From Streptomyces dengpaensis (lineage in GTDB: Bacteria > Actinomycetota > Actinomycetes > Streptomycetales > Streptomycetaceae): a stretch of DNA of 64,000 bases. The notes beneath the pieces were generated by a model. The model saw only the letters and a program-made list of their open reading frames with translations, had not been told where the DNA came from and ran no database searches. Made by a program: the position numbers and the translations under genes. Of the stretch, positions 1 through 7,460 are shown piece after piece. The first letter of the stretch is position 1. Each line of letters opens with the position of its first letter. The DNA lies in contig NZ_CP026652.1 in assembly GCF_002946835.1 (NCBI RefSeq), positions 1 to 64,000 on the forward strand. Direction: 5' to 3'.

Positions 1-7
1 TGATATG

Positions 8-78
8 CCGTCACTCCGTGACGGTTCCTTGAATCGCTCCGCGATTCAAGGAACAGGAATTCGCTCCGCGAATTCCTG
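8..78. repeat. Three abutting perfect hairpins with TCC loops
   Basis: Three inverted repeats stand end to end. The stems are 7 bp (8-14 with 18-24), 14 bp (24-37 with 41-54) and 11 bp (54-64 with 68-78). Neighbouring stems share one base, and each loop is the trinucleotide TCC, read as GGA on the other strand. All stems are perfect. No gene is visible around them in 79-208. They could be a structured RNA, a terminator cluster, or hairpins of a replication or transposon end. The sequence does not decide between these. Confidence 0.85.
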
Positions 79-208
79 AAAAGCCGCCAGCTACGACCAA
101 GTCTGTCGCTTCTTCCTCCCTGGCGAACTATCACCTCTTTGATTTAGCTTCCGTGGTTGCCGTCAACCCAAATGTGATTCTTTTTCTGCTAAACCCAGTA
201 ACGCCCCA

Positions 209-511
209 TCAAATTGCTTTGCACGTAAGCTTAATCTCCGGAACCTGAAACGCGGTCAGCCGATCCCTCCATGGATTACGCCTCCTGCCGTCATCAAAAA
301 AGGACGTAGGCACAACCCCAACTTTAGCGGCCATCAATCGGCAGCAAACTTCATCAGCTAGGCTGTAACTCAACTCAAATCGAGTAGAGCTGGTATTCGG
401 AGAGGTTTGCACTCTCCGAGTCGAACAACAAATTTTGTACCCAACTGTCTCATCGTTAAAGGCCCCAGCGGAATCAACCACTGGGGCCTTAACATTGATC
501 GCGTTTAGCAT
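209..511 (-). CDS. Hypothetical protein, lower-GC gene
   Basis: This ORF encodes 100 residues and is not recognised. It has three Cys (a CC pair and one CC further on) and no membrane segment or familiar motif. Its base composition is clearly less GC-rich than the rest of the window, which suggests recent transfer. It starts 2 nt after the stop of the small gene at 514-711 on the same strand, so the two probably form an operon with coupled translation. No clear Shine-Dalgarno is seen before its own ATG. It ends shortly after the hairpin cluster at 8-78. Confidence 0.45.
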   Translation of the reverse strand: MLNAINVKAPVVDSAGAFNDETVGYKICCSTRRVQTSPNTSSTRFELSYSLADEVCCRLMAAKVGVVPTSFFDDGRRRNPWRDRLTAFQVPEIKLTCKAI

Positions 512-513
512 TG

Positions 514-711
514 CTATCGCCGGTTAGTCCACCAAAGCACCAGCAGTGTCACAACGCTACTCCCCAGCTTGTAACTCATGCCGTTCCAGAACTGACTCAA
601 CGGGTTCCCTCGTTGCGATCCGGCCAGTTTGCGCAGGTCAAAGCGTCGTGGCTGGTAGACATGCCTACGGCTGTGAGCCTTCCTAGGACGATTCCGGTTA
701 GGCTTACTCAT
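514..711 (-). CDS. Small basic protein with C-terminal membrane segment
   Basis: The predicted product has 65 residues. The ATG at 711 is chosen because AGGAG lies 8 nt upstream; the frame stays open to an ATG at 774 that has no such site. The first 40 residues are very basic (many Arg, Lys and His). The last 20 are hydrophobic (GSSVVTLLVLWW) and end in a basic tail, consistent with a tail-anchored membrane peptide. It is the first gene of a probable two-gene operon with 209-511. Function is unknown. Confidence 0.4.
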   Translation of the reverse strand: MSKPNRNRPRKAHSRRHVYQPRRFDLRKLAGSQRGNPLSQFWNGMSYKLGSSVVTLLVLWWTNRR

Positions 712-774
712 GCGGCGAGCTCCTGTGCGTCGTGGCGAGGGGAGCCCTCCCCCCCAACTGGTTTCGTAGGCCAT

Positions 775-1229
775 GAGGTTGGGGTGCAGGGCTCCCTTTG
801 TCGTTTATTGCGACGGAGTCTAACGGGTACTCAGGCTGCGTGTCCGGTGGGGACTGCAATCCGCTCACATGCCCCAGCGTCGAGTGTGGAAAATACGACG
901 CTGTAGCCCCTACGCAAGTGTCTATTTCCGATTCTTTACTCACAGACCCGGAGAGGTAGCCGTACTTGGTTTGCCGCGGGTCTACAAGGATGAGGGCTCG
1001 ACGCTCCTCAGGTACGCCAGGCAACGGCCGGGCTCCCTGAGCTATCGCCAGATCTGGCAGCTGCTGACCGCGTTCGGCGGCCTCCATGGGATCGGCACCG
1101 TACGAACCACTGACGGCGAGCCACTGAGCAATGCGCGGCCATCGGCGTGGTCATTGGGGGTGGACAGTTGTCGACATGCTCTCCGCACACGGCACCACAG
1201 TGTGCATCGCCGGCCCGGGGTTACACCGG
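775..1229. other. Intergenic stretch without a convincing gene
   Basis: Open frames exist on both strands, including a 127-codon minus-strand frame over 704-1087. None has a recognisable motif together with a good ribosome site, and they overlap each other. I see no RNA gene or clear repeat here. Confidence 0.5.
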
Positions 1230-2105
1230 TTACAGCGGGTCGACGGTGAAAAGGCGCCGGTCGAGGTCCAGATGCACAGTGCCGCCGTTCTGCTCGCGCA
1301 GCTGGCGCCAGGCGGTGTAGCCGGTGAGGATGGCGTGCTCCCAGTCCGCGGCGCGGCAGACGCTGACCTCGAGGTGTGCGGTCATGTGCGCGATGGTGGT
1401 GAGGAGTTCGTTGTCGATGTGCTTGATGTCGGCGAAGTAGCGGTGGCGCGCGGCGTAGGAGAAGACGAGGGCTGAGATGCCTTCCTCGATGGCGATGGCG
1501 CGGCCGCCGTCTTCGGCTTCGTCGACGGCAGGGTCGCTTTTGCGTTTGCGGCTGAGGAGGAAGCGGGTGACGGGGGACCAGCCGAGGACGGCAGCGTGGG
1601 CGAGGTGGAAGGCGTCGTGGAAGCGGTAGTTGTCCTCGATGTGGGAGGCGCTGGTGAGGGGGTCGCCTGCGGGGGTTCCGTCTTCTCGGGTGAGGACGAT
1701 GACGGTGCGGCCGTCGTCTCGGGTGGGGGTGAAGGTGAGGGTGGTTTGGCGCGGGAGGCGCTCGTGTTCGGGGAAGTGTTCGTCGAAGCGGGTGTGTTCG
1801 GTGTCGGGGGTGGTGCGCCAGCGGTCTTTGGTCTTTTCCAGGCTGGCGGTGGCGATGTCGTCGAGGTCGAGGTCGAAGCGGTGGGCGAGGGCGGCTATGT
1901 ACCACAGGACGTCGCCGAGTTCTTCGCGTAGTTGGTGTTTGCCCTGTTCGTAGGCGGGTCCGTCGCGCAGGTGTTTTTTGTAGGCGGTGGTGAGGGATCC
2001 GACTTCGCCGGCGAGGCCGAGGAGGGGGACGAGGACGGGGTCGGTGTCTTCGGCCGGTGGTTGCAGGGTCTTGATGGCGGCCTGTTGGTAGCGCTGGAAG
2101 TCCAT
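1230..2105 (-). CDS. MazG-like nucleotide pyrophosphohydrolase with C-terminal extension
   Basis: The product has 291 residues from the ATG at 2105, which is preceded by GGGAG; the longer upstream frame runs through the divergent promoter and is rejected. Residues 1-100 carry the all-alpha NTP pyrophosphohydrolase pattern: LAGEVG near 31-36 and EELGDVLWYIAA near 61-72, giving the acidic residues that bind Mg2+ in MazG/dUTPase-like enzymes. Members of this fold hydrolyse (d)NTPs to NMPs and PPi. The remaining 190 residues are not recognised, so this is longer than a simple MazG domain. It is divergent from the ACP-XRE-ImmA genes and shares their operator region. In a base-modification cassette it might remove a competing dNTP or process a modified one; that is inference. 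Confidence 0.8.
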   Translation of the reverse strand: MDFQRYQQAAIKTLQPPAEDTDPVLVPLLGLAGEVGSLTTAYKKHLRDGPAYEQGKHQLREELGDVLWYIAALAHRFDLDLDDIATASLEKTKDRWRTTPDTEHTRFDEHFPEHERLPRQTTLTFTPTRDDGRTVIVLTREDGTPAGDPLTSASHIEDNYRFHDAFHLAHAAVLGWSPVTRFLLSRKRKSDPAVDEAEDGGRAIAIEEGISALVFSYAARHRYFADIKHIDNELLTTIAHMTAHLEVSVCRAADWEHAILTGYTAWRQLREQNGGTVHLDLDRRLFTVDPL

Positions 2106-2149
2106 ACCTGCTCCCTTGTCTGATCTTGAGACATCGCTGTCGGATTTCC

Positions 2150-2178
2150 CGACGTTGTCGTATCCTAGGACAACGACG
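2150..2178. promoter_or_regulatory. Inverted-repeat operator in divergent promoter
   Basis: A 10-nt arm CGACGTTGTC is matched at 9 of 10 positions by GACAACGACG, with a 9-nt spacer holding TATCCTAG. The site lies between the mazG-like gene and the ACP-XRE-ImmA operon. The spacer contains -10-like hexamers for both directions. The XRE protein at 2486-2893 is the natural candidate to bind it. Confidence 0.55.
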
Positions 2179-2204
2179 TTGGAAATGCAGACGATTGGGG
2201 GGAA

Positions 2205-2489
2205 GTGCTGAGTACCGTCACACCGGGCATCGACGACATCGTCTCGGTCCTCATCGAGTTCCTGGCCGAGCTGCAGGACCGGTCCGCGGCCGAGGTGAGC
2301 GCCGAACTCCAAGAAGGCGGAGCAGAGTTGCCGGTCGACTCTCTCCTGATTGTGGAGATCCTCACGCGCGTTGAGGAGCGCTACTCCATCGCCATTCCTG
2401 CCGACCGCGAGTCGGCGCAGGCCACCCGGTCTGTGCGGGCTTTCGCCCGCGCGGTGCGGGAGGCCATCATCGAAAGGCAGCAGTCATGA
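2205..2489 (+). CDS. Acyl-carrier-protein-like small protein
   Basis: The product has 94 residues. The stretch LPVDSLLIVEIL around residues 46-57 resembles the phosphopantetheine attachment site of carrier proteins (D-S-L with the acceptor Ser), followed by an acidic helix and a typical ACP third helix. The GTG start is preceded by a run of six G and AA at very short spacing. Its stop overlaps the ATG of the XRE gene (ATGA), so it is translationally coupled. A carrier protein next to nucleotide-modifying genes could hold an acyl or aminoacyl group for transfer. That role is inference; the fold call is moderately secure. Confidence 0.65.
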   Translation: MLSTVTPGIDDIVSVLIEFLAELQDRSAAEVSAELQEGGAELPVDSLLIVEILTRVEERYSIAIPADRESAQATRSVRAFARAVREAIIERQQS

Positions 2490-2893
2490 CCCCTCCCCCC
2501 TCCGACGCCCGCGCCCGCGATCCTGAACTCATCCAGCTCGGCGAGCGGTTGAAGAAGACCCGCGACTACCTCAACATGTCGCAGCAGTTCGTCTCCGACA
2601 GCACCGGCATTCCCCGTTCGGCGATCAGCGACATCGAGCGCGGCGAGCGGCGCGTGGACAGCCTGGAGCTGAAGAAGCTCGCCCGTCTGTACCGGCAGCC
2701 GGTCGCCTACTTCCTGGCCGAGGAGGAGGACGCGGACGCCGGCGAGTACGCCCTGGCCGGACTGCCGCGCGCACTGGCCCAGTTGACCGACGGCGACCAG
2801 AAGACGGTGATGGAGTTCGCCGAGTACCTCTCACTGCGGCGAGCGGCCGAGAAGGAGCAGGAAGGTGCCGCCGGGCAGGGCGCGCAGCGGTGA
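2486..2893 (+). CDS. XRE-family transcriptional regulator
   Basis: The product has 135 residues. An HTH_3-type helix-turn-helix covers about residues 18-72 (LGERLKKTRDYLNMSQQFVSDSTG, then SAISDIERGERRVDSLEL). The C-terminal half is acidic and helical. It overlaps the carrier-protein gene by ATGA and the ImmA/IrrE gene by GTGA, giving a tight three-gene unit. XRE regulators paired with ImmA/IrrE peptidases are usually repressors removed by cleavage, so this pair probably controls the divergent cassette through the 2150-2178 repeat. Confidence 0.9.
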   Translation: MTPPPSDARARDPELIQLGERLKKTRDYLNMSQQFVSDSTGIPRSAISDIERGERRVDSLELKKLARLYRQPVAYFLAEEEDADAGEYALAGLPRALAQLTDGDQKTVMEFAEYLSLRRAAEKEQEGAAGQGAQR

Positions 2894-3786
2894 ACTGGAC
2901 GGTGGCGCACCGTATCGCCGGGATCGCGGCCGTCCAGGCCCATCGCAACCTGGGCATCGACCGCACCCGGTACGTGCCTGTCCACCAGGCTTTGAAGGCG
3001 GCCGGAGTGGTAGGCATGGCGCAGCCGATGCCGCGCCTGTTCGGTGTCTACTTCTCTCCCGCCGACAACGGGCCCGCCGTGTTGCTCAACGCCAACCTGA
3101 ACATCGTCACCCAGCGGCACACCGCGGCCCACGAGCTGGGACACCACCATCTGCGGCACCGTACGGCGGCCGACGACGACCTCAGTCCGGCGCTGCGGTG
3201 GGGCAACGGCAGCTGGCCGGACGAGGAGAAGACCGCGGAGGCGTTCGCCGCCTGGTTCCTCATGCCGCGCCCCGCGGTGCTGGCCGGGCTCGACCGGATC
3301 TGTCAAGGGCAGCCGACCAGCCCGGAGCACGTGTACCGGCTGGCCAGGGAGCTGGGCACCTCCTACGCGGGCACCGTGCGGCACCTGCAGCATCTCCGTC
3401 TGCTGGAAGCGAACCGTGCAAGCCAGTGGGCGAAGATCTCTCCGGCCGCGCTGCGCACTTCCCTGGCGGGCGGGTCAGCCCTGCCGGCAGACGCCCATGT
3501 CCACGTCGTCACCGCCAGTTCACATCTGCAGCAGGTGCATGCCGACGTCGGTGACCTGCTGATCGTGCGCGTCGACGGGGCCGCCTTCGTCTCGCTGCCC
3601 AAGGGCCTGGCCCGCTGGACGGGTGCAACGCAGACGGCCTCGCCTGTCGAGGCGGCCATGGTGACCGACGAATTCTCCGATCCCGTCGTGCTGGAGGTGT
3701 CCGCGGCCGGCCGGGACGAGCCGGTGCATCTGACGGTGGTCCGTGACTCGCCTCGCGCCGGTGTGCACGACGTCTGGCCGGACTGA
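2890..3786 (+). CDS. ImmA/IrrE-family metallopeptidase
   Basis: The product has 298 residues from a GTG overlapping the XRE stop. The zinc protease motif H81-E82-L-G-H85 is present, with a downstream EEKTAEAFAAWFLMP stretch around 118-132 typical of the family's third ligand region. ImmA/IrrE enzymes cleave partner XRE repressors after a stress or DNA-damage signal. The C-terminal 130 residues are beta-rich and may sense the signal. Together with the XRE gene it forms a de-repression switch for this locus. Confidence 0.88.
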   Translation: MNWTVAHRIAGIAAVQAHRNLGIDRTRYVPVHQALKAAGVVGMAQPMPRLFGVYFSPADNGPAVLLNANLNIVTQRHTAAHELGHHHLRHRTAADDDLSPALRWGNGSWPDEEKTAEAFAAWFLMPRPAVLAGLDRICQGQPTSPEHVYRLARELGTSYAGTVRHLQHLRLLEANRASQWAKISPAALRTSLAGGSALPADAHVHVVTASSHLQQVHADVGDLLIVRVDGAAFVSLPKGLARWTGATQTASPVEAAMVTDEFSDPVVLEVSAAGRDEPVHLTVVRDSPRAGVHDVWPD

Positions 3787-3840
3787 CGTTGTCCCGCGCC
3801 GGACTCCTTGTTGATCCCGTCGACCGTGCCAGGAGGATTA

Positions 3841-4629
3841 ATGATCAGCTTCGATGTCACCGGCCGTGACCTCACCCGCGCCTGGATCGCCGCCTGCAAC
3901 GCCCTTGACCGCAAGGACAACCCGTCGCGCACCGGCCTGCACACCGTGGTGCGCATCGCCGACCCGACTGCCGATGACGCGGCCTTCCGCGCGGAACTGG
4001 ACCGGCTGCGCATCGCCAAGCGGCACGAACCCGTCGAGACGATCGCGAGCACCTTGTTCCCGGCTGCTCTCGCCGAGAAGGCCGCCGACCACGCCGAGCT
4101 CGTGGCCCGCTACCGCGCCATGTATCCGAGGCTGCGGCGCTATCCCGGCAATGCCCACGGTACCTACTTCGGCCGTCTCGTCGCCTACCCCGGTGCGAAG
4201 AGGACCGACATCGACCAGGTCGGCAATATCATCAGCCGCCTGCGTAAGCAGGCTTCGGGCAAGGGCCCGATGACGGCCGCTTACGAAGCAGACCTGGCGC
4301 ACCCCGACGATGGCGACGTACCGGCCGAGCTGCTCGTGCATGCCGCCGACCGCGACAACCTGTACCGCGGCTTCCCCTGTCTGAGCCACTGCTCCTTCCA
4401 GCTGGACCGCGACGGCCGGGTGCATGCCGCGGCGCTGTATCGCAGCCACTACATGTTCGAACGGGCCTACGGCAACTACCTGGGCCTGGGCAGGCTCCTG
4501 GCCTACATTGCGGACCAAGCGGGCCTGGCCGTCGGCACTCTGACCGTCGTTGCCGGGCACGCCCATCTGGACGGGCCGATCACCGCCATACGGCCGCTGC
4601 TGAGCGACACCCCGACTCTGGCCGCATAG
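3841..4629 (+). CDS. Thymidylate synthase-like (pyrimidine hydroxymethylase-like) protein
   Basis: The product has 262 residues from an ATG with a strong AGGAGG site 4 nt upstream. The C-terminal half follows the thymidylate synthase signature: FPCLSHCSFQL near 178-188 (candidate nucleophile Cys180), then an L-Y-R-S pair near 199-202, the YGNYLGLGRLLAYIA helix with Asn212, and AGHAHLD near 238-244. The N-terminal half diverges from true ThyA and has no clear folate-loop match. Phage homologues make 5-hydroxymethyl-dUMP or hydroxymethyl-dCMP with methylene-THF. It ends 9 nt from the converging kinase-like gene. A nucleoside-antibiotic hydroxymethylase is an alternative. Confidence 0.75.
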   Translation: MISFDVTGRDLTRAWIAACNALDRKDNPSRTGLHTVVRIADPTADDAAFRAELDRLRIAKRHEPVETIASTLFPAALAEKAADHAELVARYRAMYPRLRRYPGNAHGTYFGRLVAYPGAKRTDIDQVGNIISRLRKQASGKGPMTAAYEADLAHPDDGDVPAELLVHAADRDNLYRGFPCLSHCSFQLDRDGRVHAAALYRSHYMFERAYGNYLGLGRLLAYIADQAGLAVGTLTVVAGHAHLDGPITAIRPLLSDTPTLAA

Positions 4630-4638
4630 GAGCGCGTC

Positions 4639-5664
4639 TCAGCAGGGGCCGTTGATGCCCCACTTGGGAGGGAACCAGGCTGGCACCGGCGCCGCCGAGG
4701 ACCGGTAGGTCTGCTTGATGCGGCTGCGGCCGCTGATCCCGGCGATCTCCGGGTGGGCGACGCGTGCGTACTTGTCGACCTCGCAGAACAGGTTCTGGCA
4801 GTCGATCAGCTGCAGCGGGCGCCCTCTCAGGCCCGTGAAGGTCAGGCCCAGACGGGCGAAGTGCTCGTCCTGGGTGTCGGCCATGTACCGGATCATGTCG
4901 GCCTCGATGCCGTCGGCCGCCGGACCGAAGCACTTGCGGATCCCGTCCCTCGCGCCGGGCCCGGCGACGACGAAGTCCATCTCCGAAAACGGCATCTGGG
5001 CGGCGTAGTTGAGGTCGATGACGAACTGGTAGGCCAGGAACGGGCCGATGGCCGGATAGCCCAGCAGGACCTCGTAGGCATCCTGCAGCGTCGGCGCGGC
5101 CAGGACCTTCTCCGGGGCGCCGGAGGTCATCATCATCTCCAGCAGCCGCAGATGGTTGCGGTGCTTGCGCTCCTCCCCCAGCTGCGGCGGCGGCACGATG
5201 TAGGCGGCCGAGTACAGCCGCTCCCCCGCCGCGAACGCCCGCGACAGCACCCGGTCAAAGGCCCGGTAGTCGTAGCCGTCCCACCGCACCTTGCCCAGCG
5301 CGCCGGTCAGCAGCCGCCACGTGGATTCCTTGTTGAAGATCTTGAACAGCAGGGTGCGGAAGAAGACCTCTTCCCACTCCTGCTCGCCGCGGTAGATGAC
5401 GTCGCCGATCAGGGCCTGGCTGACCCGGTCCGCGGCCCGGTAGCAGTTGGTGAACCGGTGCCGCGACAGGATCGGATCGCTCGTCCACGGCCCCGGCCCG
5501 CCGGCCAGCCGCGTCTCGTACACCGCCTGCCGCGCCGCAGCGAACCGCCAGTACGTGTCGAACACCGGCGTCGGATGCAGCACTCGCCCCGCAATACGAA
5601 TCCCGGCCGCAGCGGCAGCCCCCGAGCCCTCCGGCGTCCGGCGTCCTTGCAGCAGCGTCACCAT
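4639..5664 (-). CDS. 5-hmdU DNA kinase-like / thymine-hypermodification family protein
   Basis: The product has 341 residues. The pattern YWRFAAARQ (about 38-46), then DPILSRHRFTNCYRAADRVSQ, EVFFRTLLFKIFNKESTW, and later FLAYQFVIDLNY with FSEMDFVVAGPGA and IRKCFG, fits the family known from phage genomes as the helical domain of 5-hydroxymethyl-dU DNA kinase, also called the glutamyl/putrescinyl-thymine pyrophosphorylase superfamily. In phages, related enzymes act on hydroxymethyl-uracil in DNA to build hypermodified thymines. It converges on the TS-like gene. The ATG at 5664 lies 6 nt after a TATATT hexamer and has no ribosome site, suggesting a leaderless mRNA. Family assignment is from memory of conserved motifs. 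Confidence 0.72.
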   Translation of the reverse strand: MVTLLQGRRTPEGSGAAAAAGIRIAGRVLHPTPVFDTYWRFAAARQAVYETRLAGGPGPWTSDPILSRHRFTNCYRAADRVSQALIGDVIYRGEQEWEEVFFRTLLFKIFNKESTWRLLTGALGKVRWDGYDYRAFDRVLSRAFAAGERLYSAAYIVPPPQLGEERKHRNHLRLLEMMMTSGAPEKVLAAPTLQDAYEVLLGYPAIGPFLAYQFVIDLNYAAQMPFSEMDFVVAGPGARDGIRKCFGPAADGIEADMIRYMADTQDEHFARLGLTFTGLRGRPLQLIDCQNLFCEVDKYARVAHPEIAGISGRSRIKQTYRSSAAPVPAWFPPKWGINGPC

Positions 5665-5670
5665 GCGCTC

Positions 5671-5676
5671 AATATA
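5671..5676 (-). promoter_or_regulatory. -10 hexamer for a probable leaderless transcript
   Basis: On the minus strand TATATT is followed by GAGCGC and then ATG. Transcription would therefore start at or next to the A of the start codon of the gene at 4639-5664. Leaderless mRNAs are common in actinomycetes. The same A+T-rich stretch may serve the divergent small gene at 5716. Confidence 0.5.
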
Positions 5677-5715
5677 TATTCGATACAGGGTAGTTGGCAT
5701 GGACAAGGGGGGACC

Positions 5716-6000
5716 GTGGACCTGCTGTGGCAGCAGCCCCGCCGAAACACACTCGTCTCCTGGCCCAAGGATGTCGACCAGCGCCTCGACATACTCGTGC
5801 GTGTCGCAGTCGCCGCCGGCGAACAGACTTCCCGCTCCCAGATCCTGGCCGCACTCGTCGCCACCGCCGAAGCGAACCCCGACGCCGTCGCGGAACTTCT
5901 CCACGCCTACCGACGCCTGGCCAGCGACGCTCTGGCCGCGGACAACGAACGCCCCGATCTGCCCACCGTCCGTGTCCCCGGCCCCACCCGCGCACAGTGA
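5716..6000 (+). CDS. Small protein, possibly ribbon-helix-helix-like
   Basis: The product has 94 residues from a GTG preceded by GGGGGG. The segment KDVDQRLDILVRVA, followed by a turn and SRSQILAALVATA, resembles a beta-strand plus two helices as in short DNA-binding ribbon-helix-helix proteins. It is divergent from the kinase-like gene and shares its 50-nt promoter region, so it may be a local regulator. The long ORF that extends upstream in the same frame is only the antisense of the kinase-like gene. Confidence 0.5.
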   Translation: MDLLWQQPRRNTLVSWPKDVDQRLDILVRVAVAAGEQTSRSQILAALVATAEANPDAVAELLHAYRRLASDALAADNERPDLPTVRVPGPTRAQ

Positions 6001-6280
6001 CTCAGCGGAGCTCCCCACCAGCTCATCCGGCTCAACAGCCGGGTAATCCTTGTCGCTCATGTCCGTCCGATCCGGAGGCCAGGGACTCACGGCGAGCCCC
6101 CGCCAACCTGTCACGTCACGGACTTACACGATCTTTCAGACACACCCCGCCCAGGGCGTGCCGTATGGCGGGGAGCTGTCAGAGAGCCGTACGGAGGCTC
6201 TCGCAGAGATCGATCCAGGGCGGTGCCCGGCGTGGGAGATCGGCTGGCAGCGTGCATACCGGCTCGCTCTCGCCCACGGG

Positions 6281-6662
6281 CGGGCCGGGGGCGCCCTCCC
6301 TGAGCGGGATCGTGCAGGGCGAGGACCTCGGCGCGTGGATCACCGTGCAGCGCGCGGGCTGGGATCGGCTGGTGCCTGTGCAGCAGTTCCTGCTGGAGAC
6401 GATCGGCGTGGAGCCCGCGGCTGAGGGCCAGGCGGCGGTGTCGGCGCGGCGGTCACAGGATGAGCGGTGGGCCGCCAACCTCGCGGCCGCCCGACAGTTC
6501 CACGCCCGCGAAGGCCACCTCCGGCCGGCACGCAAGCACGTCGAACTGGTAGACGGGGAGGGAATCAAGCTCGGTGCGTTCCTGGACAACGCCCGTTGTC
6601 GCGCTGGGAAGTTGAGCGAGCAGCGGCGCGCGGCGCTCGATGAGTTGGGCATGCGCTGGTAG
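6281..6662 (+). pseudogene. Tail of a helicase-associated (HA) domain protein
   Basis: This frame encodes the pattern DLGAWITVQRAGWDRL then DERWAANLAAARQFHAREGH and KLGAFLDNARCRAGKLSEQ, ending in a stop. It matches the HA repeats of large Streptomyces helicase-like proteins and of the TniQ fusion at 9876-12245. No helicase core or plausible start lies upstream, so it is a 3' fragment. A second, more degraded copy is at 8970-9170. Confidence 0.65.
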
Positions 6663-6715
6663 TCCTGGCGTGGAGGCATCAGCGGACTCGGAGTGTCGTG
6701 TCTGTTGGCCGTGGA

Positions 6716-6800
6716 CGTCGTTTCATTGGAGATCGCGTATCCGGGCCCCGAACCTGGTGCGCGAGTGCTGAGGCTTCTGGCTTCCGCTGCCCCTACCTGC
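6716..6800 (+). repeat. Diverged direct repeat, copy 1
   Basis: The stretch beginning GGACGTCGTTTCA and ending near CTTCCGCTGCCC recurs at 9490-9570 with roughly three quarters of bases matching by eye. Both copies lie downstream of an HA-domain gene tail, so the whole tail region was duplicated. The two copies bracket the sigma-factor operon. Confidence 0.6.
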
Positions 6801-6844
6801 TTGTGCGCCTCCTTGTGACCGTCGCGGATCGTGCTTCGGCGCCG

Positions 6845-6886
6845 GAACGCATCGGCCCGGACTTGTGAGTCCGGGCCGATGCGTTC
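6845..6886. terminator. Strong stem-loop terminator
   Basis: A perfect 19-bp stem (6845-6863 with 6868-6886) closes a TGTG loop. It lies 18 nt past the stop of the minus-strand gene at 6905-7372 and is the likely end of the sigma-factor operon. Confidence 0.8.
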
Positions 6887-6904
6887 TGTGTATTGGCGGG
6901 GTTC

Positions 6905-7372
6905 CTACCGGACAGGCGGAAGGGCGATGGCCGCCGCCCATGCGCTCGCGGCCGCACCGAACATCTCGGTGCTGCCCGGCAGCCCATGGATGAAGAGGTA
7001 GGTCGCAACGGTGAATGAGAAACAGCCAAAAGCCGTCAGCGCGATACGCGTGCACGTCCGGGCGGTGCGCAGAACACGGCGGCGCCGGGCGCGACGGGAC
7101 CGCATGCGCTGGCGGGCGCGCTGGTGCCGCTGCAGCACCCGTACGTCCGCCTCGATCACCGCGATCCGCTGGCGGCGGCGGTGGAGGTCGGCCTCGATCA
7201 CCGCGATCTGGTGCCGCTTGAAGTCGAGGACGGCCTCGGCCACGGCCGCCTCGCCGCGACGGCCGGCCAGGTCCAGCTCAGCCTCGGCGAGGAGCTCCTC
7301 GAGGAAGTTCCGCTCACCGAGGGGCTGTCCCTGTGGCGTCGGCGCGCCGGGCGAGGGGTTGAGGGATGACAT
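6905..7372 (-). CDS. Coiled-coil membrane protein
   Basis: The product has 155 residues with GGAGGAAAG before the ATG. Residues about 20-85 are a charged coiled coil that includes two imperfect 14-residue repeats of the type IAVIEADLHRRRQR. A very basic stretch follows, then two hydrophobic segments (about 108-130 and 138-152) that would make a C-terminal hairpin anchor. It is third in a minus-strand operon after the sigma factor and another membrane protein. Function is unknown; a scaffold or signalling partner is possible. Confidence 0.65.
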   Translation of the reverse strand: MSSLNPSPGAPTPQGQPLGERNFLEELLAEAELDLAGRRGEAAVAEAVLDFKRHQIAVIEADLHRRRQRIAVIEADVRVLQRHQRARQRMRSRRARRRRVLRTARTCTRIALTAFGCFSFTVATYLFIHGLPGSTEMFGAAASAWAAAIALPPVR

Positions 7373-7410
7373 CGCGCTTTCCTCCTATGCACGTGGCCGA
7401 GGCCGAAAAA

Positions 7411-7451
7411 CCTGTGGCCCGACCGGGGTTACATCCCAGTCGGGCCACAGG
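7411..7451. terminator. Stem-loop between two operon genes
   Basis: A 13-bp perfect stem (7411-7423 with 7439-7451) encloses a 15-nt loop. It sits between the membrane protein gene at 7461 and the coiled-coil gene at 7372, so it may attenuate read-through to the last gene. Confidence 0.65.
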
Positions 7452-7460
7452 CCGCATCCG

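Noticed and set aside
1..100. Possible Streptomyces telomere
   Set aside because: The TCC/GGA triloops are reminiscent, but stem sequences are unlike known telomeres and only three hairpins are visible, so it is kept as an open observation.
704..1087. 127-codon minus-strand frame near the window start
   Set aside because: It overlaps the better-supported 65-residue gene and has no clear ribosome site or motif.
4753..6000. 415-codon plus-strand frame
   Set aside because: Only its last 94 codons (from 5716) look like a protein; the rest is antisense to the kinase-like gene.
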